Below are positions 8,563-17,935 of a stretch of 35,033 nt of DNA, piece by piece. The stretch spans positions 1-35,033 of the forward strand of contig SKFZ01000009.1 in the NCBI GenBank assembly GCA_007117695.1, read 5' to 3'. Origin of the DNA: Bacilli bacterium (GTDB taxonomy: Bacteria; Bacillota_I; Bacilli_A; RF39; UBA660). Every line of letters begins with the position of its first letter. Position 1 is the stretch's first letter. The position numbers were made by a program, and so were the translations under genes. The notes under the pieces were generated by a model. That model did not search any database. It was not told the origin of the DNA and worked only from the letters and a program-made list of their open reading frames with translations.

Positions 8563-9528
8563 CTTTAAATTTAATTTATCAATTGCCTCAATAATACTTG
8601 AAACATATATGATTTCAGTTTGAATTGAAAAATCTTCAACTACTTTTTCAGATTCCTCTTTATTCTCATAAGGTAGTATAAACAAGTCAGCGTTATTGTC
8701 ACCACCGATTAATTTGTGTTTGATGCCTCCAACTTTCAAAACATCTCCATCTTTAGTTATTTCACCAGTAGCATATATATTTATAAATAACTCTTCTTGT
8801 GTATATGTATAATACATCGAAAGTGCTGTAGCAAGCCCCCCAGATGATCCACTTACTCTTCTTTGTTCATTAATTTCAAACCCGACATCTGTGTTTATTT
8901 CATAATACTCTGAACCTATTATCCCAACTAAATATTGTTCACGTTCATCATCATAATAACGCTTTCCAGTTATTTCAACTTCTTTCTCATCTCTTAATAC
9001 GGTAATATTAAATTCTTCTTCATCATCTATATCACCTATAGCTTCATAAAAATCATCAAAGTTATTAATTATCCTATCATTTACTTTTTTTATTACGTCT
9101 TCTTCTTTCAATTCGAAGTTACTTTCTTCGCTTACAAAAGCAATAGTAAAATTTTCATTATCTATGCTATATTCAATACCTTCATAGTCTAAAAGCCATC
9201 TAAGCGCTCTATAATAAGTTTCATTTACCATGTTTCTACCTATTTCTGATACTATCTCATACTCATCATCTCTAAAAAAGCTTTCCTTATACTGAAAAAG
9301 GTCTATCCTATCATCAAATTTACTTCTAATATAATAACCTAATGTTGCCCCTTTCGTAAGAACATAAGGAACATATATGCTTTGCTCTTTAGTACTTGTA
9401 TAATCATATGCTTCACTTATTAAACTTCCTCTTCCAGGAGTACTAACTTTATACCTTGGTATTGGAAGTAATAAAATTAATATGATTATTAATATAATGT
9501 TTATAATTTTTAATTGTTTTTCACTCAT
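8554..9528 (-). CDS. YlbL-like membrane-anchored PDZ/Lon-type (S16) serine protease
   Basis: N-terminal TM; 'VSGSSGGLATALSMYY' Ser box and 'VGGIKHKLIGG' Lys box of the S16 dyad. Confidence 0.85.
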   Translation of the reverse strand: MSEKQLKIINIILIIILILLLPIPRYKVSTPGRGSLISEAYDYTSTKEQSIYVPYVLTKGATLGYYIRSKFDDRIDLFQYKESFFRDDEYEIVSEIGRNMVNETYYRALRWLLDYEGIEYSIDNENFTIAFVSEESNFELKEEDVIKKVNDRIINNFDDFYEAIGDIDDEEEFNITVLRDEKEVEITGKRYYDDEREQYLVGIIGSEYYEINTDVGFEINEQRRVSGSSGGLATALSMYYTYTQEELFINIYATGEITKDGDVLKVGGIKHKLIGGDNNADLFILPYENKEESEKVVEDFSIQTEIIYVSSIIEAIDKLNLKMK

Positions 9529-9547
9529 ATATACTCACCTCTTAACA

Positions 9548-10939
9548 CTAATTATTTAAAATACATCGAATGGAGTTACCAACAGATTGTGAGACTATTG
9601 ATCGGTTTATTTCATCACTATCAGAAAATAAACTTCTAGTCCATACATTATCATCATTAGCTAACGATGATGTTAACCACGAATTTTGTTGTCCTGCAAA
9701 TATTAATCCAATAGTAGGTGATCTATATCCTGAAGGTATTGCATTAAATGCAATATCATTACTTCCATCCCAATCAATTTCCGACTTTAACATTTCACCT
9801 TCGGTTGTTCCTCTCAATCCTGTTTCATCTAAATCTATTTCTGACAACCCTAAAAATGTTTCCATTTCTTTAAAATCATCATCCGATGGAATTCTAAAAC
9901 CAGCAGGGCATATACCTTCAGCACCTTCTTCATTAGAACCATCCATAGCTAACTCCCATTGATATAATACTTCCTCTTCAATCCCTGACATATAACTTCC
10001 TTGGTTTGAACCCTCATTTGGCCCATGAATTCTACATGCATTATAAGGTTCTGAAGAATCAAAGTCCGCGTTTAAACATTCAGTTGTTGTATATGCAAGA
10101 TTTTCAGCAAACCAACATTGTTCACCAATTCTAGTAATTTTGTAAGTATTACCATCTCTATAATCAATTATTGTTCCGCTGCATTCATCAATTATTTCAA
10201 CCGTTCTTGTTTTTATATCAACAACTTCATCATCAATTCTAAAAATATATTCTAATTCGTATACACCATAAGTTTCATTATCAACTTCGCCAACAACTTC
10301 TACTCGTGGATCGTTTTCTATTAAATCATTGTCACCCTCAATGGTGTACCAACCTGGCTCAGTATATTGATAAACTTTCATGTTTGAAGAACCTTTCAAT
10401 AAAACCGCCACTTCTTGATCATTATACCCATCAAAAACAACATCCTCTATTGAGGTGTTTCTGCTGTTGAAAGGGTATAAGATATTAACACCATAGTTTG
10501 TATCAAAAAAATTATGATTTATAGGCACTTTTACTATTAAAACAGAGTCTAACTTAGCTTCTGAAACACCATCTGTTTTCTCTACTCTAATATCAACATC
10601 ATTAAACCTGCTACCAGATACTAGTTCAGTTGAATAATCACCATAACTAAATATATGGTTACTAACATCTATTACTAATCTGGCATTAGAACCATCACTA
10701 TATATAAAATTCAAACAGTTTCTACCACATTTTAATACGGCTTCTAAATTTTTATTGTATAAATCTTCATTTATTTTCGAACTAATTATTGTTTGTTTAT
10801 TTAAAAGTTGAGTTCTTATCCCACTAGAAACGTATACATCTCTTAGTGATAGCAATACTTGAAAAAGCAAACTAACAATTACAAATGTTAATGTTACTGA
10901 GACAATTAACTCTACTACTGTAAACCCTTTTTTATTCAT
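9548..10939 (-). CDS. Type IV prepilin with Ig-like linker domain and C-terminal FISUMP domain
   Basis: MNKKGFTVVELIVSVTLTFVIVSLLFQVLLSL class III signal; C-terminus 'DYRDGNTYKITRIGEQCWFAENLAY...YQWELAMDG...ICPAGFRIPSDDDFKEMETFLG...GYRSPTIG...WTRSLFS...SIRCI'. Confidence 0.88.
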   Translation of the reverse strand: MNKKGFTVVELIVSVTLTFVIVSLLFQVLLSLRDVYVSSGIRTQLLNKQTIISSKINEDLYNKNLEAVLKCGRNCLNFIYSDGSNARLVIDVSNHIFSYGDYSTELVSGSRFNDVDIRVEKTDGVSEAKLDSVLIVKVPINHNFFDTNYGVNILYPFNSRNTSIEDVVFDGYNDQEVAVLLKGSSNMKVYQYTEPGWYTIEGDNDLIENDPRVEVVGEVDNETYGVYELEYIFRIDDEVVDIKTRTVEIIDECSGTIIDYRDGNTYKITRIGEQCWFAENLAYTTTECLNADFDSSEPYNACRIHGPNEGSNQGSYMSGIEEEVLYQWELAMDGSNEEGAEGICPAGFRIPSDDDFKEMETFLGLSEIDLDETGLRGTTEGEMLKSEIDWDGSNDIAFNAIPSGYRSPTIGLIFAGQQNSWLTSSLANDDNVWTRSLFSDSDEINRSIVSQSVGNSIRCILNN

Positions 10940-10950
10940 AATTCCCCCTA

Positions 10951-11466
10951 CTAATATACTATTACGGTTGCAAAAGTACCATCATCATACTCAACAATTA
11001 GCCTATATTTACCAATTTCATCCTCGTAATTAATATATTTAATGAAATCTTTTTTACTCTCACTTATAAAAGTAATATTTCTAAGTTCACTAATAACATT
11101 TTCAGTGTTTTCATCTACTAACATCAATGTTTTAACTTCTGATACCGAGTAAAGCAGTTGACAATATTCTATTTCGGCAGCCAACTCTGCATTTAAATTA
11201 CCAACTAAATTACATGTTGATAAATTAACATAAGGAAGGCCTGAACTATTTAACTGATCTCTTGCTTCAAAAAAAACATTCTCTTCGATAAAATCTCTTA
11301 TATTTGCTAACCTATAAAGACCATCTACTGTATTATAGTTGAAAGTTCTACTGTAATTTGCTTCTATTCTTTGAAATTGCACAAACAAAAAAATCAATGT
11401 TGAAACGACAAACACAGTTACAATTAATGTTTCAATTAACAAAAATCCTTTATTGTTAAATTTCAT
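10951..11466 (-). CDS. Type IV prepilin/minor pseudopilin (ComG-like)
   Basis: MKFNNKGFLLIETLIVTVFVVSTLIFLFVQFQRIE class III signal; GGAGG SD; adjacent to pilin gene and divergent from comGA-like gene. Confidence 0.8.
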   Translation of the reverse strand: MKFNNKGFLLIETLIVTVFVVSTLIFLFVQFQRIEANYSRTFNYNTVDGLYRLANIRDFIEENVFFEARDQLNSSGLPYVNLSTCNLVGNLNAELAAEIEYCQLLYSVSEVKTLMLVDENTENVISELRNITFISESKKDFIKYINYEDEIGKYRLIVEYDDGTFATVIVY

Positions 11467-11485
11467 AATTAAGCCTCCGTTTTTA

Positions 11486-11514
11486 TTGTATTTACTCTAA
11501 ATATATTATATAAT
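11486..11514 (+). promoter_or_regulatory. Promoter of the ATPase gene (TTGTAT-17-TATAAT), overlapping a minus-strand TATAAT at 505-510
   Basis: Hexamers at 11486-11491 and 11509-11514; reverse TATAAT at 11505-11510. Confidence 0.6.
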
Positions 11515-11559
11515 AGTTTTAGAATAAATGCTAGGTTAAGTTTCAAAGGGGTTGAAAAT

Positions 11560-12915
11560 GTGATAAGAAAATATGATTTTGATAAAACACCTGTTGTAGA
11601 GGTTGTTAACAGTATTATCATTGATGCTGCAAAAAATGGAGCTAGTGATATCCACTTTGATCCAATGGAAAAAGAAATGAAAGTCCGTATTAGAATAGAT
11701 GGTGTTTTAATAGATTACACAAATATACCAAATGCGGTTGTTAAAAACCTAGTTACTAGAATTAAAATTTTAGCGTCTATGAACATTACTGAATCTAGAT
11801 TACCACAAGATGGTGCTATAAAAACAACATTACAAGAGTTGGATTTAGACCTTCGTGTTTCCTCTCTTCCTACTAATGAAGGTGAAAAGATAGTTATTCG
11901 TTTACTTGATTATACTATGAGTAAAGCGGGGCTTGAAACTTTAGGACTTAGTGACTCAAATTTGAAAAAAGTTTTATCTATGATAAAAACACCAAGTGGT
12001 ATTATATTAGTAACCGGGGCAACTGGTACTGGTAAATCTACTACTGTTTACTCTATTTTACATAGACTAAATAAAGAAGATACTAACATTATTACTGTTG
12101 AGGATCCAATAGAAATGGATATAGCAGGAATTAACCAGGTTCAAACAAATAGTGAAATCGGCTTAACATTTGCCTTCGCACTTAGATCTATTTTACGTCA
12201 AGACCCCAACATTATAATGATTGGTGAGATCCGTGATACAGAAACTGCTAAAATTGCTGTTCGTGCATCTATTACCGGGCACTTAGTTTTATCAACTCTA
12301 CATACTAACAACTCTCTTAACACTATAGAGCGTTTACTTGATATGGATGTTGAAAGATACTTACTTGCAAGTGCTTTAACAGGAATTGTTTCACAAAAGC
12401 TTGCTAGAAAGCTATGTGATCATTGTAAAACTAAGAGGCCTACTAATGATTATGAAAAAGGATTATTCAAACGTACATTAGGTGTTGATGTTTTAGAACT
12501 TTACAATGCTGAAGGTTGTGAAAAATGTGGTAATGGTTATATGGGCCGTACATCAATACATGAAGTTTTATTAATAAATGAAGGAATTAGAGATGCTATA
12601 AGTAATAATTTATCTAAAGATAAATTAAGAACATTAGTATATAAAGCCGATGTTACTACTCTACTTCAAGATGGACTAGAAAAAGTTATGAGTGGTCTTA
12701 CATCATTTGAAGAAATGTTGAAATTAATTGAATTAGATAATGATGTTGTTGATAGTGCAAATGATTCATTTGACTTAAAAGAAGCCTTACAAGTTTCTAA
12801 TATGGCTAAGACAGATAGCACTAATACTAACGAACCAGCACAAAAAGAAAGTAACAATACGCCTGAGCCAACCCCAAAAACAGAATATGACGATGATGTT
12901 GAAGTTTTGATTTAA
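11560..12915 (+). CDS. comGA: Type IV pilus/competence assembly ATPase (PilB/GspE/ComGA family)
   Basis: 'ASDIHFDPMEKEMKVRIRIDG', Walker A 'VTGATGTGKSTTVYS', 'MIGEIRDTETAKIAVRASITGHLVLSTLHTN', paired CxxC (CDHC...CEKC). GTG start behind AAAGGGG. Confidence 0.95.
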   Translation: MIRKYDFDKTPVVEVVNSIIIDAAKNGASDIHFDPMEKEMKVRIRIDGVLIDYTNIPNAVVKNLVTRIKILASMNITESRLPQDGAIKTTLQELDLDLRVSSLPTNEGEKIVIRLLDYTMSKAGLETLGLSDSNLKKVLSMIKTPSGIILVTGATGTGKSTTVYSILHRLNKEDTNIITVEDPIEMDIAGINQVQTNSEIGLTFAFALRSILRQDPNIIMIGEIRDTETAKIAVRASITGHLVLSTLHTNNSLNTIERLLDMDVERYLLASALTGIVSQKLARKLCDHCKTKRPTNDYEKGLFKRTLGVDVLELYNAEGCEKCGNGYMGRTSIHEVLLINEGIRDAISNNLSKDKLRTLVYKADVTTLLQDGLEKVMSGLTSFEEMLKLIELDNDVVDSANDSFDLKEALQVSNMAKTDSTNTNEPAQKESNNTPEPTPKTEYDDDVEVLI

Positions 12916-12939
12916 AGCAAGTATTACTTGCTTTTTTTA
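12914..12939 (+). terminator. Rho-independent terminator of the ATPase gene
   Basis: AAGCAAGT-ATT-ACTTGCTT followed by TTTTT. Confidence 0.8.
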
Positions 12940-12971
12940 TGCATAAAAAAAGAAGAAATTGATTATAATCC

Positions 12972-14366
12972 TTAATCTTCTTTTACTTGTCTAATTAATC
13001 TAATTGCTTCATTAACAGTCTCCATATCTGGTTCCATAACATATGCTCTTGAAGATGGATTTGAATATGTAAAGTCGCTGCTATCAGAGCCATCTAAATT
13101 ATATTGTTCGATACTCCAATTCGCATTATCAGAAATCTGCATTCTAATTAAACTTACAATGTCATCACTACTCATATTAGTATCAAACATGCCATCCATG
13201 CTATTTAAAATTGAATTATACCTAGTTATAACATCTCTTTGAGTCGTTTTGTTTATTAATCCCTCGATTACTGCTTGTTGATTTTCACCGCGGGCACGAT
13301 CTCCTCCTGGTAAATTATTTCTTTGCCTTACAAATACTAAAGCTTTTTCACCATCCATAAAGTTATTTCCTCTATTAAATGAATATCCTTTAGCAGAAAA
13401 TGCGTAATTAGAATCGACATTAATACCACCAAGAGCGTCAACTAATCTAACAGTTGATGAAAAATTCACTCTTAAATAAAATTCAATATCTGTTTCTAAT
13501 AATTGTGATACAGTATTTTTCGAAACATCAACACCATATATTCCAGTATGGGTCAATTTATCCTTATAACCTGTAGTACCAGGAATTCTAACATAGTAAT
13601 CTCTTGGTATGCTTATTAACAAAATTTCTTTAGTTTTCGGATTAATAGTCATAACAATATTAACATCACTTCTAGCTCTATTGCTAATGCTACCGTGAGT
13701 ATCAATTCCTGAAATATAAATACTAAAAGGATCGTTAGTAACATCAACATCAGTGTCTTCTCTTACGACTCTATTTCTAACCTCAAATTCAAAAATTACA
13801 ATTGTTTCTTCTTCAAATAAATTATTAGATTCATTTAAAATATCTCTAAAATTCTTCTCAACTACTACAGCATCATATTCGTTATTAAATAATTTAGTAT
13901 CAATATCACCAAGAATATTAGTTTCTGATATAGTAGTGTTTTTTTCATTAAGTTCATCTTTCAGCAAACTCATTTCATCTGCCATGTTATTGTGAAGTAA
14001 TACATTTAAACCATCTATTTCATTATGATTTGAATCTTTTAATGCTAAACCATAATATTTAGTAGTTTCAAACTCTAACCCGGTCATATTCCTTAAAAAA
14101 TTTAAAGTATTACTACTATACCTAAGACCTACAACCATAACCACTGATACTAGAAGCGCTAAAAAAGTACTAAATACTTTAACTTTTTTATTTTTAAAAT
14201 AAGTTATACCTATAACAATAAAAGTACATATTATCAAAACTAAAAAAGCTAAAATAAAATAATAGTTTGATGGTAAAAAACCACTTCTAAAAATTGTAAA
14301 CAAAAAATACAAAACAACTAAACTAAAAGCTGCTGCGATAAAATTAAATATTTTTTTCATCATCAT
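12972..14366 (-). CDS. LytR-CpsA-Psr (LCP) family protein with N-terminal TM region
   Basis: 'SRARSDVNIVMTINPKTKEILLISIPRDYYVRIPG', 'LVDALGGINVD', 'GEKALVFVRQRNNLPGGDRARGENQQAVIEGL'. Track start 14387; SD GAGGAG favours ATG at 14366/14360. Confidence 0.93.
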   Translation of the reverse strand: MMMKKIFNFIAAAFSLVVLYFLFTIFRSGFLPSNYYFILAFLVLIICTFIVIGITYFKNKKVKVFSTFLALLVSVVMVVGLRYSSNTLNFLRNMTGLEFETTKYYGLALKDSNHNEIDGLNVLLHNNMADEMSLLKDELNEKNTTISETNILGDIDTKLFNNEYDAVVVEKNFRDILNESNNLFEEETIVIFEFEVRNRVVREDTDVDVTNDPFSIYISGIDTHGSISNRARSDVNIVMTINPKTKEILLISIPRDYYVRIPGTTGYKDKLTHTGIYGVDVSKNTVSQLLETDIEFYLRVNFSSTVRLVDALGGINVDSNYAFSAKGYSFNRGNNFMDGEKALVFVRQRNNLPGGDRARGENQQAVIEGLINKTTQRDVITRYNSILNSMDGMFDTNMSSDDIVSLIRMQISDNANWSIEQYNLDGSDSSDFTYSNPSSRAYVMEPDMETVNEAIRLIRQVKED

Positions 14367-14411
14367 TTCTCCTCTTGACTTAAACATTATACAATTAAAT
14401 TATGAAAAAGA

Positions 14412-14434
14412 AAAACTCATATTAATGAGTTAAT
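14412..14434 (-). terminator. Rho-independent terminator after the Zn-peptidase gene
   Basis: AACTCATTAATATGAGTT followed by TTTCTTTTTC on minus strand. Confidence 0.65.
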
Positions 14435-15122
14435 CTCTACCTCTTAACATTATTAAAAGTCTCAGTATATTTAGCAGTGTTGCGATCATTCCAGCAACAT
14501 ATGTAAGTGCTGCTGCACCTAACATGTTTTCAACTTTAACTTTTTCATCTTCAGTAATAAAATTATGTTTCTCTAACTCTGCTCTGGCACGTTTAGATGC
14601 ATCAAATTCAACTGGTAATGTAACTAGTTGAAAAACGAATGTAGCAAGTAATATATAAATACCTATTAACAAATATCCGGTTAACCCGGCGATAAAGGCA
14701 ACAAATATACTAAAATAACCCAAGTAAGTAACAAGCCTAACAACAGGAACTAACATAGCTCTAATTCTCATAAAAATATAGCCATCTTTATCTTGTATAG
14801 CATGTCCCACTTCATGAGCTGCAACCGAAACTGCTGCAATACTATTTGCATTATAAATATGTTCAGAAAGCCTAACGACTTTTCTCGATGGATCATAGTG
14901 ATCTGTAAGTTCTCCCTTTGTTTGAACCACTCTAACATTAGATAATCCATTTTTATCTAAAATTTCTCTTGCAACCGCAAGGCCTGTGTATTTTGTTTTA
15001 ACTTTTTTGTACATCCCATAAGATGATTTTATTTTAAATTGGGCATAAGTTGTAACGATTATTGCTAAAACAAACAATGATATAGTAACAACATTTTCAA
15101 GCCCTAATAGTGCTAAGTTCAT
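14430..15122 (-). CDS. YugP-like membrane zinc metallopeptidase
   Basis: HEVGHAIQ zinc motif, 'LPVEFDASKRARAEL', 'AALTYVAGMIATLLNILRLL'. Track start 15155; AGGAGG supports ATG at 15122. Confidence 0.9.
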   Translation of the reverse strand: MNLALLGLENVVTISLFVLAIIVTTYAQFKIKSSYGMYKKVKTKYTGLAVAREILDKNGLSNVRVVQTKGELTDHYDPSRKVVRLSEHIYNANSIAAVSVAAHEVGHAIQDKDGYIFMRIRAMLVPVVRLVTYLGYFSIFVAFIAGLTGYLLIGIYILLATFVFQLVTLPVEFDASKRARAELEKHNFITEDEKVKVENMLGAAALTYVAGMIATLLNILRLLIMLRGRD

Positions 15123-15132
15123 GATATCCCTC

Positions 15133-15891
15133 CTAAGATAATATTGTGATAACACTCATAAAGTCTACTTGAAGTAAAAATAACATGAGTGCAGCGATTG
15201 CCAAAAATGGTCCGAATGGAACTATATGCTCTTTGTTTTTATTAATAGTAATTATTGAATAAGGGAGTGCAATAAATGAACTTAAAAATATAGTTATAAT
15301 TGCAATTGGAAACCCCAAATACATACCAAAAATAAACATAAGCTTTATATCGCCACCACCCATAGATTCTTTTTTAAAAACAACATCTCCAAACTTCTTT
15401 AAAAGAAGCATGAATAGTGCGGCAACGAAACCATTGAATAAAACCATGAAAAATGATACATCACCTGCATATAATGAATATATTAGCTTTGCAATAAGCG
15501 CAAATATAATCACCTCATCAGGTATAATCATAGTTTGATAATCACTAATGAATATTATAATCAATGATGAAACAAAAATCAATCCGATAATTAATTCTAT
15601 ACTTAGTCCAAAAACTAAATATGTAAAAACAAACAAAGCACCTGTTATAAACTCAAAAATAGGATAGAATGCCCCTATTTTAGTTTTGCAATTTTTGCAC
15701 TTACCTCTTTGAATTAACCAAGAAAGCACAGGAATCAACTCAATTGGAGTCAATCTGTGCTTACAAATAGGACAATTGGATGGTGGATGAACTATCGATT
15801 CTTCTTTAGGTAATCTATACCCTACTACATTGAAAAATGAACCGAATACTAACCCTAAAATAAATAATGTAATTATAATTATGATTTCCAT
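15133..15891 (-). CDS. pilD: Type IV prepilin peptidase (PilD/ComC)
   Basis: 'GSFFNVVGYRLPKEESIVHPPSNCPICKHRLTPIELIPVLSWLIQRGKCKNCKTKIGAFYPIFE', 'DYQTMIIPDEV', 'SMGGGDIKLMFIFG'. Confidence 0.96.
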   Translation of the reverse strand: MEIIIIITLFILGLVFGSFFNVVGYRLPKEESIVHPPSNCPICKHRLTPIELIPVLSWLIQRGKCKNCKTKIGAFYPIFEFITGALFVFTYLVFGLSIELIIGLIFVSSLIIIFISDYQTMIIPDEVIIFALIAKLIYSLYAGDVSFFMVLFNGFVAALFMLLLKKFGDVVFKKESMGGGDIKLMFIFGMYLGFPIAIITIFLSSFIALPYSIITINKNKEHIVPFGPFLAIAALMLFLLQVDFMSVITILS

Positions 15892-15899
15892 AATTCCTC

Positions 15900-17858
15900 C
15901 TAACTTTGAATTGTTTGATACATATTAAACATTGGAATAATTATAGCAAGAACAATTCCTCCAACTACCACTGTTAAGAATATGATCAAAAATGGCTCAA
16001 TAAATGTTTTTAATCTAGTAACTGAGTTTGAGTGTAACTCCTGGTAATAGTCAGCAACTTTTCTCATCATTTCAGGAAGTTGTCCAGTTTTTTCACCAGT
16101 TACAATCATCTCATATGCAGGCACTGGAAATGCCCAGTGTTCTTTAAATGATTTAGATATTTTTTCACCTTTCGCAAGGTTTGTAATAGTATCTAAAATA
16201 AGCATTTTAAATATTTCATTATTAGTAATTTTATTTAAAATCTCCATACTATCAGTAATGAAAACATTATGCGACAAAAGAGATGAGAATGTTTTAGAAA
16301 ACATTGTAATCTCATTGTATATAATAACATCACCAAATGCAGGCATTTTCATCAGTATCCACTGAACCATTGTTTTAAATAACTTTACATTTGAGTATAA
16401 GTATTTAAAAATCATTACAAAGACAATAAAGCCTAGAACAATATACAATGTATTATTTTGCAAGAAATCACTTGTTCTCATAATAAACAATGTAAACTCA
16501 GGTATTTGTGAACTATCCATCGATTCATAAATTTGAACGAATCTAGGAATAACAAATATTAAAATAAAGCCTATTACACCAACTGAAATAGTAAATATAA
16601 TAATTGGATATAACATTATTGTAAGCATTTGTTTTCTGGTTTTATCTATTTCTGTAAAATATTCACTCATATCGTCTAAAACTTCGGCAAGCTGTCCTGT
16701 CATTTCAGCAGTCTTTATCATATTTATTAATATTTGTGGGAATGTATTTCCTTGTTTAGTAAGGGCTTCACTAAACGAATCACCCATAGTCAAATCATAA
16801 ATGATTGACCTAAATACTCTTTGATAACTTTTTTTAGGAAATTGATTTGTCAAAATTTTAAGTGAGTCAACAAGCGGTATTCCCGCCTTTATGTAAGTTG
16901 ACAATTGTGTTAAAAAGAATATTAAGTCTTTATTTTTTATTTTAATAGACGTACCACTATTACCATATAAAGCTCTTATCATCTTATTAGTTCTAATACT
17001 ATAAACTTCCATGTCTTCAGATAATAAAAATGAATGTACTTCAACTCTCGAATAAGCATCAAAGTATCCCTTTACTACTTTACCATCTGCATTTTTAGCT
17101 ACATATTCAAACAGTTGTTTAGTTTTACTCTTTTCTTCTTTATCCTCATCAAATGAAGACAATAGTGCTTCTTTTTCAACTTCTAATCTGTTTTTACGAT
17201 TTTTAATTAATGTTAAATTATTATATTGTTTTTTTATACTATTTTTTAAAGTGTATGGCCCTTTTATTAAAGCTTCTAAAAAACTATTAATATAATCTCC
17301 TAATGACTTTTTCCCAAGGTCAATTTGATCGTTTTTATAATTATTTAACTCTTTTGCTTTGAGTTCTTCTTCTCTTTGTTTTTTCTTCTCTTCGATTAAA
17401 TCTTTCTTTTTGGCAGCCAATCTTTTTTGACGCTCTTCATTTTCTTTTCTTTTTCTTTCGATTTCTGCTTCTTTTTCTTTCCTCATTAAAGCTTTAACTT
17501 CTTGATTCTTTTTGTATGCAAAAATGAACTTCTCAAAGATTTTATAATAAACTCTATAAACAAAATAGCAAGAGTATACAAACCCTCTAAATACAAAGTC
17601 CAAAAATGAGTTAATATAATCAAATAATATACCCAAAAACAAAAACATATAAATTAATAAAATTCTTGCTCCTTTTAAAAAGTATATTAAAATATTTGTT
17701 AGTGTATTAATTGTTGTATACGATAAAACGTATACAAACAAGAAAAAACCTACTGAAAAATACTTAATAAATCTAAAAGGCATGTGCAAAAGAAAATTTA
17801 AACTTTTGTAAACAAAAATAAATGGTAATAAATACTTTGGTTTGCCCACAAAAAACAC
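15900..17858 (-). CDS. comGB: Type IV pilus inner-membrane platform protein (PilC/ComGB/GspF) with ~250-aa N-terminal TM and coiled-coil extension
   Basis: Two T2SSF repeats ('FLTQLSTYIKAGIPLVDSLKIL', 'MFSKTFSSLLSHNVFITDSMEILNK') and C-terminal 'RLKTFIEPFLIIFLTVVVGGIVLAIIIPMF'; track start 17864 (TTG), SD favours GTG 17858. Confidence 0.93.
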   Translation of the reverse strand: MFFVGKPKYLLPFIFVYKSLNFLLHMPFRFIKYFSVGFFLFVYVLSYTTINTLTNILIYFLKGARILLIYMFLFLGILFDYINSFLDFVFRGFVYSCYFVYRVYYKIFEKFIFAYKKNQEVKALMRKEKEAEIERKRKENEERQKRLAAKKKDLIEEKKKQREEELKAKELNNYKNDQIDLGKKSLGDYINSFLEALIKGPYTLKNSIKKQYNNLTLIKNRKNRLEVEKEALLSSFDEDKEEKSKTKQLFEYVAKNADGKVVKGYFDAYSRVEVHSFLLSEDMEVYSIRTNKMIRALYGNSGTSIKIKNKDLIFFLTQLSTYIKAGIPLVDSLKILTNQFPKKSYQRVFRSIIYDLTMGDSFSEALTKQGNTFPQILINMIKTAEMTGQLAEVLDDMSEYFTEIDKTRKQMLTIMLYPIIIFTISVGVIGFILIFVIPRFVQIYESMDSSQIPEFTLFIMRTSDFLQNNTLYIVLGFIVFVMIFKYLYSNVKLFKTMVQWILMKMPAFGDVIIYNEITMFSKTFSSLLSHNVFITDSMEILNKITNNEIFKMLILDTITNLAKGEKISKSFKEHWAFPVPAYEMIVTGEKTGQLPEMMRKVADYYQELHSNSVTRLKTFIEPFLIIFLTVVVGGIVLAIIIPMFNMYQTIQS

Positions 17859-17898
17859 CGCCAATCCCCTACTTTATCGTTATTACAATTATAACATA

Positions 17899-17935
17899 AA
17901 AAAAAGAAAAAAATAACTTATTTTTTTCTTTTTTT
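17899..17935 (-). terminator. Very A/T-rich terminator hairpin (18-bp arms) overlapping the end of trmK
   Basis: AAAAAAAGAAAAAAATAA / TTATTTTTTTCTTTTTTT perfect arms. Confidence 0.6.

Noticed and set aside
9570-9962. Plus-strand 130-aa ORF antisense to the FISUMP pilin
   Set aside because: No start context, and the opposite frame encodes a recognisable domain
14768-14950. 60-aa minus-strand ORF inside the YugP-like gene
   Set aside because: Alternate frame of a convincing metallopeptidase gene, no SD
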